A stretch of 45,996 nucleotides of DNA, from NCBI GenBank assembly GCA_003427395.1, contig BFEA01000066.1:1261461-1307456 (forward strand), given 5' to 3'. The translations under genes were made by a program, and so were the position numbers. Under the pieces are notes generated by a model. It was given only the letters and a program-made list of their open reading frames with translations, was not told the origin of the DNA and did no database searches. Within the stretch, counting starts at the first letter, position 1; every line of letters starts with the position of its first letter. The DNA comes from Chara braunii (lineage: Eukaryota > Streptophyta > Charophyceae > Charales > Characeae). Below are positions 29,801-39,555 of this stretch, piece after piece.

Positions 29801-31197
29801 TCCAGTGCTTCCCCTCTCTCCTCTGCGCTCGCTACTTCGGCACTCCCGCTTTTCCTTCCTTCTCTACCTCGTCCCTTCCAATGCTAGCGCAGCTCTTTGA
29901 TAGCGGCCGATCCCACAGACAGTCGGGTAGCGCTTAGAGCAGCCCCGACTGTCTCAACGGAAGCTCCGACAAAAGTGCCATCTACTAAATGGTTCAAGTC
30001 GCCTTTCACCCCTATACCACCTTTCGACGACCGATCAGCAAGCAGCAGCTGCGCAGCAGCCTCCCCCCCCGAACACTCTCTGGCCCGCTCCGCCTTTAAG
30101 GGCCCCAACGGGCATACTCACACTCACGTCTTCCGCAACAGATTGCGGGATCGAGGCGCGGCCCTGCTGCCTTTGCCTGAAGCGTGGGCCCAGGGGAATC
30201 GGCCTTGGTGTAGATCTTGGTGGTAGTAGCAAATGTTCAAATGAGAATGCTGAGGGGGAGTTCTGTGTGACCGGTCGTGGTGCCCCTGCCTGCGGCCCCT
30301 GCTGCTGTCCCCTGGAGGGTTCCAACCACTACAACATCCTTGTCACACTGTGCCCCCGACCGGTGCATGTCTCCATCTGGTCACGACGGCCCACCCATAC
30401 ACAATAAGCTTTCACGGCCGACCGCGGCTGGCCGACGGTGTACTTGTAGCAACCCCCGCCATTCACGCTTCATAGAGAAATCTTGCTAGCACCCCGAACA
30501 TGCCGAAACGCACAGATCAGCCAGGGGGGCCGCGCACTCAAGATCCTCGACCACCGTGACGGCCTTCAAAAATCCGGCGTCGCGTCCAGATCAACGGCAC
30601 GCCGGAGTATAACAACAATTATTAGGAATATGACGCAAGAAAAGAATTACTTAAAAAGTGCCTCCACCGCTCGGATGCCGCCGACGGTAAAACCAGGGGG
30701 ATAGCCCCGCCAGGCCCTTGACCCCCTCAGTCCCTTCGCGCCACTCTGACATTCCCACGTTGCCGCCGCTCGATCTCGATCCCTGAATCTCTTTGATGAA
30801 AGTCGGACGCTGTAACCGTTGATGCTAGGCCCAAGTCTGGGTTTAGCTCCGACGAACGCCTAAATAAACGGGCACTGCACGCACGCCGACCTACAGAAAC
30901 AATTTCAGAAGCCACACTGTTGTCGACGCCGTCCTCCACACGTACGCACAAGTCATAGACGAGACGTAATCTTTTAAATCCCTGTCTAATTAGGATAAAA
31001 ATTCCAGCCAGCGACCAACGTCGTCTTTCACAATCATCAACAATTTAAAAAGATCACGCGCACCTCAAATCCGCACGCCCACACACTCTTTATTCTAGTC
31101 AACCATCAGCCGCATAAACAACGGACACTGCCGCGACTCGCTCCGTCTACTCGAACTTTAAACTAAACTTATTTGTCTGTCGCTTCCAAAAACCAGG
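29801..31197. other. No firm gene; possible polypurine tract at 30251-30260
   Basis: TGAGGGGGAG followed by TTCTGTGTGACCGG resembles a plus-strand polypurine tract and LTR start as seen in Ty1/copia elements. I could not find the matching LTR or coding upstream, so it stays a candidate. The rest is GC-rich non-coding sequence to 30950, then AT-richer. Frames at 29897-30226 and elsewhere have no motif. Confidence 0.3.
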
Positions 31198-31221
31198 GCG
31201 GATACCCTTGTAAGGGTATTC

Positions 31222-31649
31222 GCACCGACAACGTGAAGTGCCTGGGAAGTACCTAGGAACTCCCTGCAGCCTGCAGGGCGGGCCAGTCCTATATAGTGCT
31301 GGATCGTCCAGGAGGCTGCTCTTGCCAATGCCGAAACGTGCAAGACCCTAGCGTTGAAGCTCAACCAGGGGTTGTCTTGAAAACAGGCCCAGAATGGCCT
31401 GTGCTAAAACCCTGCTTTGATGGCTGAGTTTTAGGGCAGTTCGAACTCACGAGGGCCTGAAAATGGCCCTCAGTTGCAGGCTGAAAAGACTCGGGGCCGA
31501 AAAGGCCCGGATTTCGGCTGAAACGACACAGGGCCAGTAGGCCCTTGTTTTCAGGCTTTCAGGCTGAAACGACACGGGGCCTGTAGGCCCTTGTTTTCAG
31601 GCTTTTGGCCAGTGGCCCGTGCAGCCTGTTGCAGGCGCAACATGTAACA
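31222..31649 (-). repeat. Partial 3' LTR of element J
   Basis: Ends CATGTAACA at 31649, right at the polypurine tract. It aligns with 42553-42949 of the element L LTR through CGTGAAGTGC, CCAGGAGGCTG-TCTTGCCAATGCCGAA, TTTTAGGGCAG and repeated GGCTGAAACGACAC-GGGCC blocks. The alignment is lost left of about 31222, so the U5-side part is missing or replaced. Just at that edge is a 12-bp stem (31198-31223, ATACCCTT-GT-AAGGGTAT core). Confidence 0.75.
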
Positions 31650-31662
31650 CCCCCTCCTCCTT
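31650..31662 (-). other. Element J polypurine tract
   Basis: Plus-strand CCCCCTCCTCCTT is AAGGAGGAGGGGG on the minus strand, directly before the LTR start TGTTACATG. It overlaps the stop codon of the integrase/chromodomain frame (31661-31663). Element L has the equivalent tract in the same place. Confidence 0.88.
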
Positions 31663-32425
31663 ATGAAGGCAAGCCGGGTCGAGGGCGAAGCTGACGATCT
31701 GAAGGTGGAACCTGGACGCGGGTGCAACGTGGAGCCGAAGGTGCCGGCTTGCCTTGCATCTTGCGTTCGTAGCGTGTGAGAACGTCCGGAGTTGTTGCTT
31801 GGAATTCCGCACGGGTCAACCAACGGTCAGGTTTGTGAGTGCAGTGCACAAAATGTACCAAGTACTCGATTGGCCTGTTGCCATAGCGTCGCTGGGAGAT
31901 GATGTCGCCGACCTCCTGAAAACCGTCCATGGAGTGTGGGTCTAGTGATCGTCGCCCGGGAAAATCGTCATGTTCCGCTGGCGTGTAAAGAGCCAACTTG
32001 GAGCAATGAAAGACTCGGTAGAAGGGCAAGTGGGCGGGCACCTGAATGGTGAAGGAAGGTCCTTTAGGTGCATCCCCAGCGGGTGCCACGATCGGCCAAG
32101 GCCCCATCCATTTCGGGAGGAGCTTGCGAGAGATATCTGGTTCAAGGCTGAATTCCGCGGCGGAAACCCAAACGAGATCGTTGGCGCGGAATGGGCAAGG
32201 AAGATGCAGGTGATTGGTTTGTTGGCTCATGCGTTGCTGCGTCTTAGCCATCTGGTCGCGTGCCTTGACAAGTAGCTCTTGCATCCGACGCAAGAAAAGA
32301 AGATGGGCATCACTCTCGGCCGTTCGTGGAATGATTGTGTCCAACCGAGAAGTGAACTGCGAGCTGCGCTCGAACTCGAAGGGCGACATCCCGATAGCCG
32401 GGTGGATGTACGAGTTGTATGCCAA
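31661..32425 (-). pseudogene. pol: Element J integrase C-terminus and chromodomain
   Basis: A 254-codon uninterrupted minus-strand frame. It opens in the integrase end (AYNSYIHPAIGMSPFEFE), then FRANDLVWVSAAEFSLEP (GPY/F-like module), KLLPKWMGPWPIV, FYRVFHCSKLALYTPAEHDD, and a complete chromodomain: DGFQEVGDIISQRRYGNRPI, EYLVHF, DRWLTRAEFQ and ERKMQGKP. A Pro/Arg-rich tail ends in the polypurine tract. This is the best-preserved chromodomain in the window. The upstream part of integrase is frameshifted out of this frame. Confidence 0.9.
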
Positions 32426-33132
32426 CTCGACATCCGGCAGCCGCTCAAGCCAATCGTTCTGGTCGGGACTGATGAGAGTGCGAAGGAGATCCTGTGCAGT
32501 CTGATGCGCCCTCTCCGTTTGGCCATCGGTTTGGGGGTGGCGAGCCGAACTTTGCTTGAGAGATGAGCCACATCACTTGATGAGCCCCAACCAAAAATCG
32601 GACATGAACCGAATATCGGACATGAACCGAGTGTCGCGGTCGCAAACGATTTCCTTGGTTCGAATCCAACCGGCGTAAAGAACTTCGGCCAACTCTAGTG
32701 CCTTGGCATGATAGGCAAAAACATGGCAAACTTGGTGATTCATGGACCGCCGTGAGAATCCCATCCACACCAGTTTTGTGCTTGGGGAACGGCCTGGTAA
32801 TGTCCATGGCAATCGCTTCCCTTCAGCGCAAAGGGACCGGTAATGGTCGCAACTCGCCGTACGGACGATGGTTGCTGGATTTGCAGCGTCGGCAAACCTA
32901 GCATGACTCGCAATAACGTGTGACGTCACCGAGAAGGCCGGGTCACAAAAATCGCTCGCGAAGTCGGCCAATCCTGTGATTGACGCCAAAGTGTCCGGTG
33001 GCGGGAGCATCGGGAAACTCGCCAAGAAGCCGTGTACGCAAGTGAGAGTCACTCGGTATGCAAAGAAGGTCCTTCCCCCGCGTGTGGACAAGCAAGTACC
33101 CCTTTTGGATCCGGGAGTGAGAAGGCGCTGGA
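32426..33132 (-). pseudogene. pol: Element J integrase core, frameshifted
   Basis: Pieces lie in several frames. MDITRPFPKHKTGVDGILTA holds the first catalytic Asp (from 32807), KEIVCDRDTRFMSD the second (about 32640), and the QTDGQTERAHQTAQ region the Glu (about 32510). An 18-bp tandem duplication (32597-32632) repeats the residues RFMSD after the second Asp. At least two frame changes separate these blocks, so no working integrase can be made. Confidence 0.82.
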
Positions 33133-33700
33133 TTAGGAGAGGAGCAATTTGCGTACTTGTCGCGAAACTCGGGGGTGGCTTGGTAGCCGTGGATGAAGCT
33201 GTCCCGCAGATCGTCGTCGATCTCGAAGGTTGAATAGACCGCGGTACAATGATCCGGACGCCGTGAAAGGGCATCCGCAAAACGGCTTGCCCGGAATGTG
33301 ATCGGGAAAGAAGTCGACTTGGTCGATGAAAGCCATCCATCGAGCGATGGTGCTGTTGACGGTGTCTGGGGTCTTGTAAAAGACCAACGAATTGTTGTCC
33401 GTTACCCATCGGAATTGACTTCGACCAAGGAGGAAGTGCCGCCACCGCTTGAGCGCGTGGACGAAGGCGAGGAGCTCCTTCTTTCGTGCATCATCAATGG
33501 AGTGCACGACGGGCACTTTCTTGCTGAAATACTCGACCGGGTGCCAATCCACGCCATCGTGTTGCTCGAGGACGACACCAATGCCATAGCCGGACGCATC
33601 CGTAGTGACGTGTTGGTAATAGCAGGTTGTACATGCGCAAGACCTCTGTAGATAATGGCGTGGCTTTGAGAGCCAAAAATGATTCCCGCACATCCTCTCC
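33133..33700 (-). pseudogene. pol: Element J RNase H
   Basis: A minus-strand frame from 33693 reads TTDASGYGIGVVLEQHDG with the first Asp, EYFSKKVP, RKKELLAFVHALKRWRHFLL with Glu, and FRWVTDNNSLVFY with Asp. After HIPGKPF the frame breaks; the expected ADALSRRPD-type end is in another frame. A frameshift also separates it from RT (near 33640-33690). Confidence 0.85.
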
Positions 33701-34700
33701 GAAGTCTGACGGTCGATCCTCGCATTGGAGCTTGGTCAAATGGGCCGCGATCTTCGAGTATCCCTTGATAAAACGATGGTAGTAGCCGGCAAGGCCAAGG
33801 AACGAACGGACATCCGTAATGTTCCGCGGTTCCGGCCACTCTTGGATGGCTTGAATCTTGTCCGACAACGGACTGATGCCCTCCGGTGTGACAAAATGGC
33901 CCAAGTATTCCAGCTCTTGCCGGGCAAATTCGCACTTGTCGCGGTTGGCTTTGTACTTGGCGTGGCAAAGCATCTCCAACACTCGTCGAAGGTGCTCAAG
34001 ATGATCCTCCAGTGACCGGCTATAGACGAGAATGTCGTATTAGTAGACCAGCACGAACCGGTCCAACATCGCACGAAACTCGTTGGCCATTGCCGCTTGA
34101 AATGTCGTCGGGGCGTTAGTGAGGCCAAAAGGCATGACCACCCACTCAAAACGCCCATACCCCGTCTTGAACGCGGATTTGTAGCGATCGTTTGGCCGGA
34201 TCGAAATCTGATGGTATCCCGACTTGAAATCCAACTTGGAAAAATACTTCGCGCCACCCAATCGCTCAAGAAGATCGTCGATACGAGGAAGAGGCCCCGC
34301 ATTATTGACGGTTTTCGCGTTCAGCTTGCGGTAGTCGATGCACAATCGTAGATCCTTGTTCTTCTTCCGTACGAAGAGAACTGGCGCTCCATATTGGGAG
34401 CTACTAGGGTGAATCCAACCCTTGTCCAACAAGTCATGGAGTTGCGCGCGGAGGACCGTAAGCTCCTCCTCGCTCATGCGATAAATGCAACCTTTCGGCG
34501 GCACGACACCGGCCTCAAAAATGATTTGGTGAGAGATCGGCCGATCCGGCACCACACCGGTAGGTGACTCGAAGATGTCGGCGAATTTGTCAAGCAACCG
34601 CACCACACAGGGGTCCGAAGACAAGTCCGTGGGTGAAGAGTTGGCTACCGCGACGGTCCATAGGAAACATAGGCCGATTTCGTCGGGCTGCTCGTAAGCA
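33700..34700 (-). pseudogene. pol: Element J reverse transcriptase with destroyed YLDD box
   Basis: The frame starting at 34903 contains [65 protein letters not shown] with the first catalytic Asp, and [19 protein letters not shown]. Where the family reads VYLDDILVY this copy reads VY-stop-YDILVY: TAA at 34040-34042 and Tyr for Asp at 34037-34039. The same frame then continues through SRSLEDHLEHLRRVLEML, FARQELEYLGHFVTPEG and RSFLGLAGYYHRFIKGYSKI. The loss of two active-site codons rules out RT activity even with readthrough. Confidence 0.92.
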
Positions 34701-35434
34701 CAAGTAGCCCGGAATGACTTGGCCGTCACCACTTGGCATCGGATCGAAGGGTGTGGAAGAGGAATAGTACACCGCACTTCGGCGCCGAAAGCATCCCGAA
34801 CTGTAAGAGTCCGCCGGTGGAAGTTGACCCTGTGATCCTCACTTCCAAGCCATGACATTCCCAAAATAATGTCGAAGTCCGTGTCCAAAATGTCGAACGT
34901 CACTGGTTCGCATGCATGAGGTGCGAAATAGACCGGTACAACCTCGATGAAGCGGTCGATAAGTTGTTATGTCCTTCCGTCTGCCAACTTGATCGTCGTC
35001 GGGTTTGCCTTTCTTCGAACTTATGTGCCAAGCCCAACCCTTTGCATAAAGGCTTGGCTCATGAAGTTGCGAGACGTGCCGCTATCCAACAAAGCGTTGC
35101 AGGACGCTTGCCCAACTAGGATGCGGACATAGAGGAGCGGTGCGTTGTTGTCATCGTAACGCTGCTTGCGAAACTCGCGGGCCACATTGGTAACATACGC
35201 AAGGATGCCGGCGAAGTTAATGGTGTATAGAAGGATAAGTACGTGTGAAGATGAGCGCATAGTGCTGCGCATTGCGGTCCCGACAAGCGGCCCGTGGTCG
35301 GGAGAGGAAGCCATGCGAAATCCTCGGACGTGAGCGGGTCCAATACCTCTATGTTGAACTCGCGCGCCGAATCTCGTGAAAAACCACTTGAAGACGATAA
35401 GTTGCCGTTGTCGGACGAAGAAGATGCCGCACAC
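34701..35434 (-). pseudogene. pol: Element J protease
   Basis: CNALLDSGTSRNFMSQAFMQ (Asp-Ser-Gly active site) lies in the frame ending at 35021. The C-terminal part, DFDIILGMSWLGSEDHRVNF, is in the RT frame starting at 34903, so a frame change lies between about 34910 and 35030. The family cuts Gag-Pol. The catalytic Asp is kept. The upstream part (35116-35434) is a Ser/Leu-rich linker. Confidence 0.8.
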
Positions 35435-35599
35435 AAGTCTTATCCTTGAGCACGAGTACCCAACATAGGAATGAGACGGGCAGCATAGTCCTCGTAAGAA
35501 AATAAAAGAGGACTATCGACTTCCGCATGTGCCTCGAAACGAAGGGCGGTCACCCGCGAAGCGACCGGTTCCGAAGGCGTCGAGAGTGTGTCGAGTCAC

Positions 35600-36075
35600 T
35601 CCCGACGGTGCTCAGTTTCCCGATTTGCCCTTGTCTTTCGACGGGCAGCCCATTGTGTCGTGGAGATCATTGTTACACCATAGACAATAGTGGAATCTCG
35701 TGTGTGCCTTGTATGCCTGCTCGAACAGACCGTAGTGAGACCATGGGGCTGGAGCTGCTGCGTGGGGCCCGGGTGGAGCTGCTGCGTCAAGATGCGATGT
35801 TTGTCTTCGCCTTGCCGCGTCCTCGGCCTTTGTCGGGGCGGCCACCATCCCGAGCGGCTACGAGTCTGTCCCCTTCACTGGCAGACACGACCTCGCTAGT
35901 TTGGTCGTTTGGCGTTGCCGCCACGACCACGACCACTTTTGGCTGATGCTGATCTCTATTCGGGTCTGTCGCAAACGAACGGTGGAGGTTCTTATAACCT
36001 CCTTGTTCGTGACAATAATCTGCGCGGCCTTGTCGAAGAGCTCCGCCGGTGTCGTCAGGGTGTCCTCGATGTGAA
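35600..36075 (-). pseudogene. gag: Element J gag C-terminus with zinc knuckle
   Basis: Minus-strand frame 36075-35858 reads HIEDTLTTPAELFDKAAQII, VTNKE, the same gag family as element C on the other strand. The neighbouring frame (35848-35612) carries a perfect CCHC knuckle at 35645-35686 (CLWCNNDLHDTMGC). The N-terminal half of gag, PBS and 5' LTR of J are absent; instead the frame is joined directly to the RT of element K at about 36076. Confidence 0.85.
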
Positions 36076-36839
36076 TCGAGGCATACTTCAATTTCTTGAA
36101 GCTTGCTTCACACTCTTCAGTCCACTCCCAAGGGGTGTCAAGTCGAGTCAAATCTGTTAATGGGAAGCTATAGTACTATAGTTCTTAACAAACGGACGAT
36201 AGTTGCCCGTCATCCCCCAGAACGATCGGACCTCAGTAACAGTCTGAGGTCTGGGCCAGTCCCGTACGCTGGCCACTCTGGCATCATCCGGCCTCAACCC
36301 ATCCCCGGAGACTTCATGATCCAAGTACAAGATCTTGGTGCGACCAAACTCGCATTTTTCCAAATCTACCTTGTACTGGTGTTGTCTTAGGAGACCTAGC
36401 ACTATTCTTAAGTGCTCAGCGTGCTCCTTTACAGTCATACTAAAGATAAGGATATCGTCAAGGTACACTACGATAAACTTGTCTAAGTAATCATGAAATA
36501 TCCTATTCATGGCGTGCTGGAATGTCCCAGGGGCATTGCATAGGCCAAAGGGCATCACCACAAACTCGTAGAGACAGTACCTGGTTTTAAAAGCGTTTTT
36601 TTGCTGGTCCTCAGGTCTAATAGCAATTTGATGGTATCCAGACTTCAGATCTATCTTAGTAAAGTACTGGCATCCCTGCACTCTATCCAGTAGGTCGTCG
36701 ATGCGGGGGCTGAATCCATCCCTTCTCTGGCGGATGGGAGCTCATACAACTCCGCGGGAGACATCCTATAGATGCGTCCTCTAGGTACCTTACTACCGGG
36801 GACAACCTCTATTGCATGGACCACCTCCCTTTCAACCAC
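36076..36839 (-). pseudogene. pol: Element K reverse transcriptase, internally deleted and cut
   Basis: Starts KVPRGRIYRMSPAELYEL (36839 frame). Soon after, at about 36700-36740, the sequence jumps to [20 protein letters not shown], so the finger blocks between them (about 60 codons in relatives) are lost. From 36681 it reads [49 protein letters not shown] (active site intact) and EVRSFWGMTGNYRPFVKNYS. A stop and a frameshift near 36155 follow. The last readable part, WEWTEECEASFKKLKYAS, belongs to the connection/RNase H start and runs straight into the gag of J. Confidence 0.9.
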
Positions 36840-37506
36840 TCCTGTGGACTCCTAAAAAAGGTCGGGATACTAAGCGACGACTGATTCTATCTCTGGGGGT
36901 GTTTGTACGGCCTCCCCTTTTTCAGAGACAAAAACTAGATACATGCCCTCCTCGCGATTCTGCATATAGTAGTTATAGAAAGAGGAGGCACGCATGCAGC
37001 CGTAGTTCTCCACTAGACTGCTAGCTTTGAACTTTTGTAATCTAATGGTCCTACCATTTGGCAGCTTCTGTATCAACACCTTCCTATCCCAATCGAACTG
37101 AGGTTGAGCAACCTCGAGGTAGTACATGCCTAGCAACATATCAAAGGATAGTTCGTCGCTGACGAGGAATGAAATTTTGTGTCCCACTTCCCCTCCTCCA
37201 TAAGAGAAGGAGGAGACTACGTCCTTGACATAGTCTTTAACTAACATTTGGTGCTTGTTGGCTAGCGTAGAAGCTACAGTTCTGCTAAGCCGCTGCACTT
37301 GGTCCCCTGAGCGCAGTCTATCCACACAAGCAACTGATGAAATTCCATGTAGAGCCTATGTTTGTGAAGGCACTCACTTTGCGGCCACCTACATCAACCT
37401 CTACCACGAAATGGTCACCCTTAGGACCTCTAATGATCATCGCCCAAGAATCTTTGGGGTCCTTCCCTGACCACTCAGACTGTAACTCCTCTAGGGACTC
37501 AGACAC
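36840..37506 (-). pseudogene. pol: Element K protease, active-site Asp replaced
   Basis: The frame from 37506 reads VEVDVGGRKVSAFTNIGSTW, then NFIS. Relatives have an Asp at the position of Asn in TNIGS (AAC, 37360-37362), so the catalytic residue is lost by a G-to-A change. The second half, SFDMLLGMYYLEVAQPQFDW, lies in the frame from 37325. The linker to RT shows Tyr/Arg-rich sequence and a stop before 36870. Confidence 0.78.
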
Positions 37507-37637
37507 ATCTCTCGAACAAAGGGTCAGTGGGTCTGAATGTATCTGCGAGACGATTTATGGGTCACTAGCCTTGGCCAACGCCTGAAGAGGGGAAAGCAAC
37601 ATTACCACTTCAGCACGAGTAAGAGCGGCTAACACTC

Positions 37638-39555
37638 CTACTGGCCCGAGGTGTTTCCTTGCGAAGTGCTCGCAGATGCACTGCCAGGGTTCGAAGATAA
37701 CCTCACCACAGTTGGAGAGGCTACCTTCGTAGCGACTTTCTTGCCTCGGCACGTTCTACACGTGTGGCCATAGTTGCCACAGTTCATGCACATGCCCCTA
37801 GCAACTCTGTCTTTCCACACCTCGTAGTCTAAACCAAGTTTGACCCATGCGGGTGTTCCTTGGTCGCCCTGACCCGTAAACCGGCCTACCTTCTGCTTCC
37901 CGATCCCCCTTGCTTTTTCTTTAATGGGCGCCACGACTCCCCCATCCGAAGCCTCATTGGCCCCATCCTGCTCTGTCACATCCCCTAAGTCTGTGAAGTC
38001 GTCAATCCCAGTTGCCTGACCATCATGGTCGACAAACATGAGTTGACCTTTCTTCCTCCAGTCTTGGCGAAGTCTCTTCTTCCTACCATCTGCTTGGCCT
38101 TCATATGCGGATCCCAGCTTAGCCTCTATATCTAAGGCTTTCTTGTTGAAAGTAGCGAAGCTATATTGGTCAATGTAGACCTCATCCACCAGCTTAGTCT
38201 TAACGTCTAAGGGCAGACATCTCAAGTAATATGCGAGTACCCGCGGGTCAAAACGCACACCAGGTACTGCGATCAGACGTTCTACGGCGTCTGTGACCTC
38301 GCGTACATTCTTGTACCTTTTGGCACAAAGATCGTTAATCGCGCCAGTGGCCTTCTGAGCCCCTTGAGGATCATGCCACCTCTTGTACACGGTCCGTACG
38401 AAGTCTTCCAACATCCGGGTCTGAGCCCAGGCATCGAAGTTCTTACCATAGCCCTGTTGCTGCACTAACCCGTTCAACCAACGCGCTGTCGATCCCTCTA
38501 AAAAGGAGGCAGCAACTATGACTTCCTGCTCTGGCCTTGTGAGCTTGTGCCTCACATAGGTAGGCACAGTCCTCACCCAGGTATCCAAGTCCTCGTCCTT
38601 CTTCCTGTCGCCAGAGAAGGGCTTAGGACTCAGCAAGGGTATCTTGGGCATCCATTGCAGAGGCTGGATTGGCCCAGGAAACTGCTGCAGTGGCTGCATG
38701 GCCACTGAGACAGGTTGCTGCACGCTAACCTGGGCCTGTCCTGACGATGGGACTGTAGTTATCACCGTCGTGGATGGTACGGTAGAAGCTCTAAGGAGCG
38801 GACCACCAGTTGTTACTAGACCACTTGGAGGGGTCATGGCAAACATAGGGGAAAGAGGGCCCTGTCGGCGACGGCGTCATTGAGGGGCCCGCAACCGAAG
38901 GGGGAGCTACAACATACCGAGGCTGCCTCATGAAGGGACGAGGAGCCTGCAGTGTAGCCAAAATTTGTTTCTGGCTTGCCACTAGTTCAGCCAGCACTTC
39001 CTGCTGAACAACTTGAGTTTCCGCTACGCATAGAAGCGAGTTACGCAGAGCTTGCATCGCAGGGTCAAGTGTCGACTCATCTGATGCTTCTAATTTGCTT
39101 AACTCCTGTCTCCTACTCCCTAGTCTAGATTTTCTCAAGATAGCAAGCTGTCTCCTCTCTGCTGCCTCTCTCAACTGCCGCCGCAGCTCATCATGAAGCT
39201 CTTCTGCATGGAGGATCTCATAATCCTCTGGTGTGAGTTGAGTCTGTTGGCTGACTTGCAAGCCAACAATCTAGCTAACGGAAACATGAGAAACACTCTG
39301 ACTGATTCCTGACGAAGAGGCCTGAGAAGAGGCTTGTGACATGGTAGACGAGGTAGCCATAGTCGCACCTGTCCTAGCTATACACCTAGCCGCCCTCACG
39401 CTCCACAATGCCGCCCTTTCCCTAGCTTCTCTCCGCAGCCTCCTTTCCTCTCCTGGACCTAACTCTAGGAAGGTCAAAGGTTGATTGAGAGAAGTTCTAC
39501 GAGTGACCCTAAGATCTTCCACTAACTCCTCCTCACTACTAGCAGCTTCACTCAT
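37638..39555 (-). pseudogene. gag: Element K gag, nearly intact
   Basis: The N-terminal frame (39555-39271) is Glu/Arg/Ser-rich, then 39261-38791 gives a coiled coil (ELHDELRRQLREAAERRQLA). The main frame 38846-37638 (402 codons, no internal stop) holds a Pro/Gln/Thr-rich linker, the gag core (FSGDRKKDEDLDTWVRTVPT, ARWLNGLVQQQG, FVRTVYKRWHDPQGAQ, VLAYYLRCLPLDVKTKL) and a CCHC knuckle CMNCGNYGHTCRTC. A stop near 39271 and a frame change near 38800-38846 are the only breaks. It differs in sequence from the gag of A and of C/J, so three gag lineages are present. Confidence 0.85.

Noticed and set aside
30251-30270. Ty1/copia-like polypurine tract and LTR start (TGAGGGGGAG TTCTGTGTGACC)
   Set aside because: No copia coding sequence upstream and no second LTR were found; kept only as a weak candidate in the flank description.
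35527-35946. Plus-strand frame of 139 codons opposite gag J
   Set aside because: Shadow of the minus-strand gag with its CCHC knuckle.
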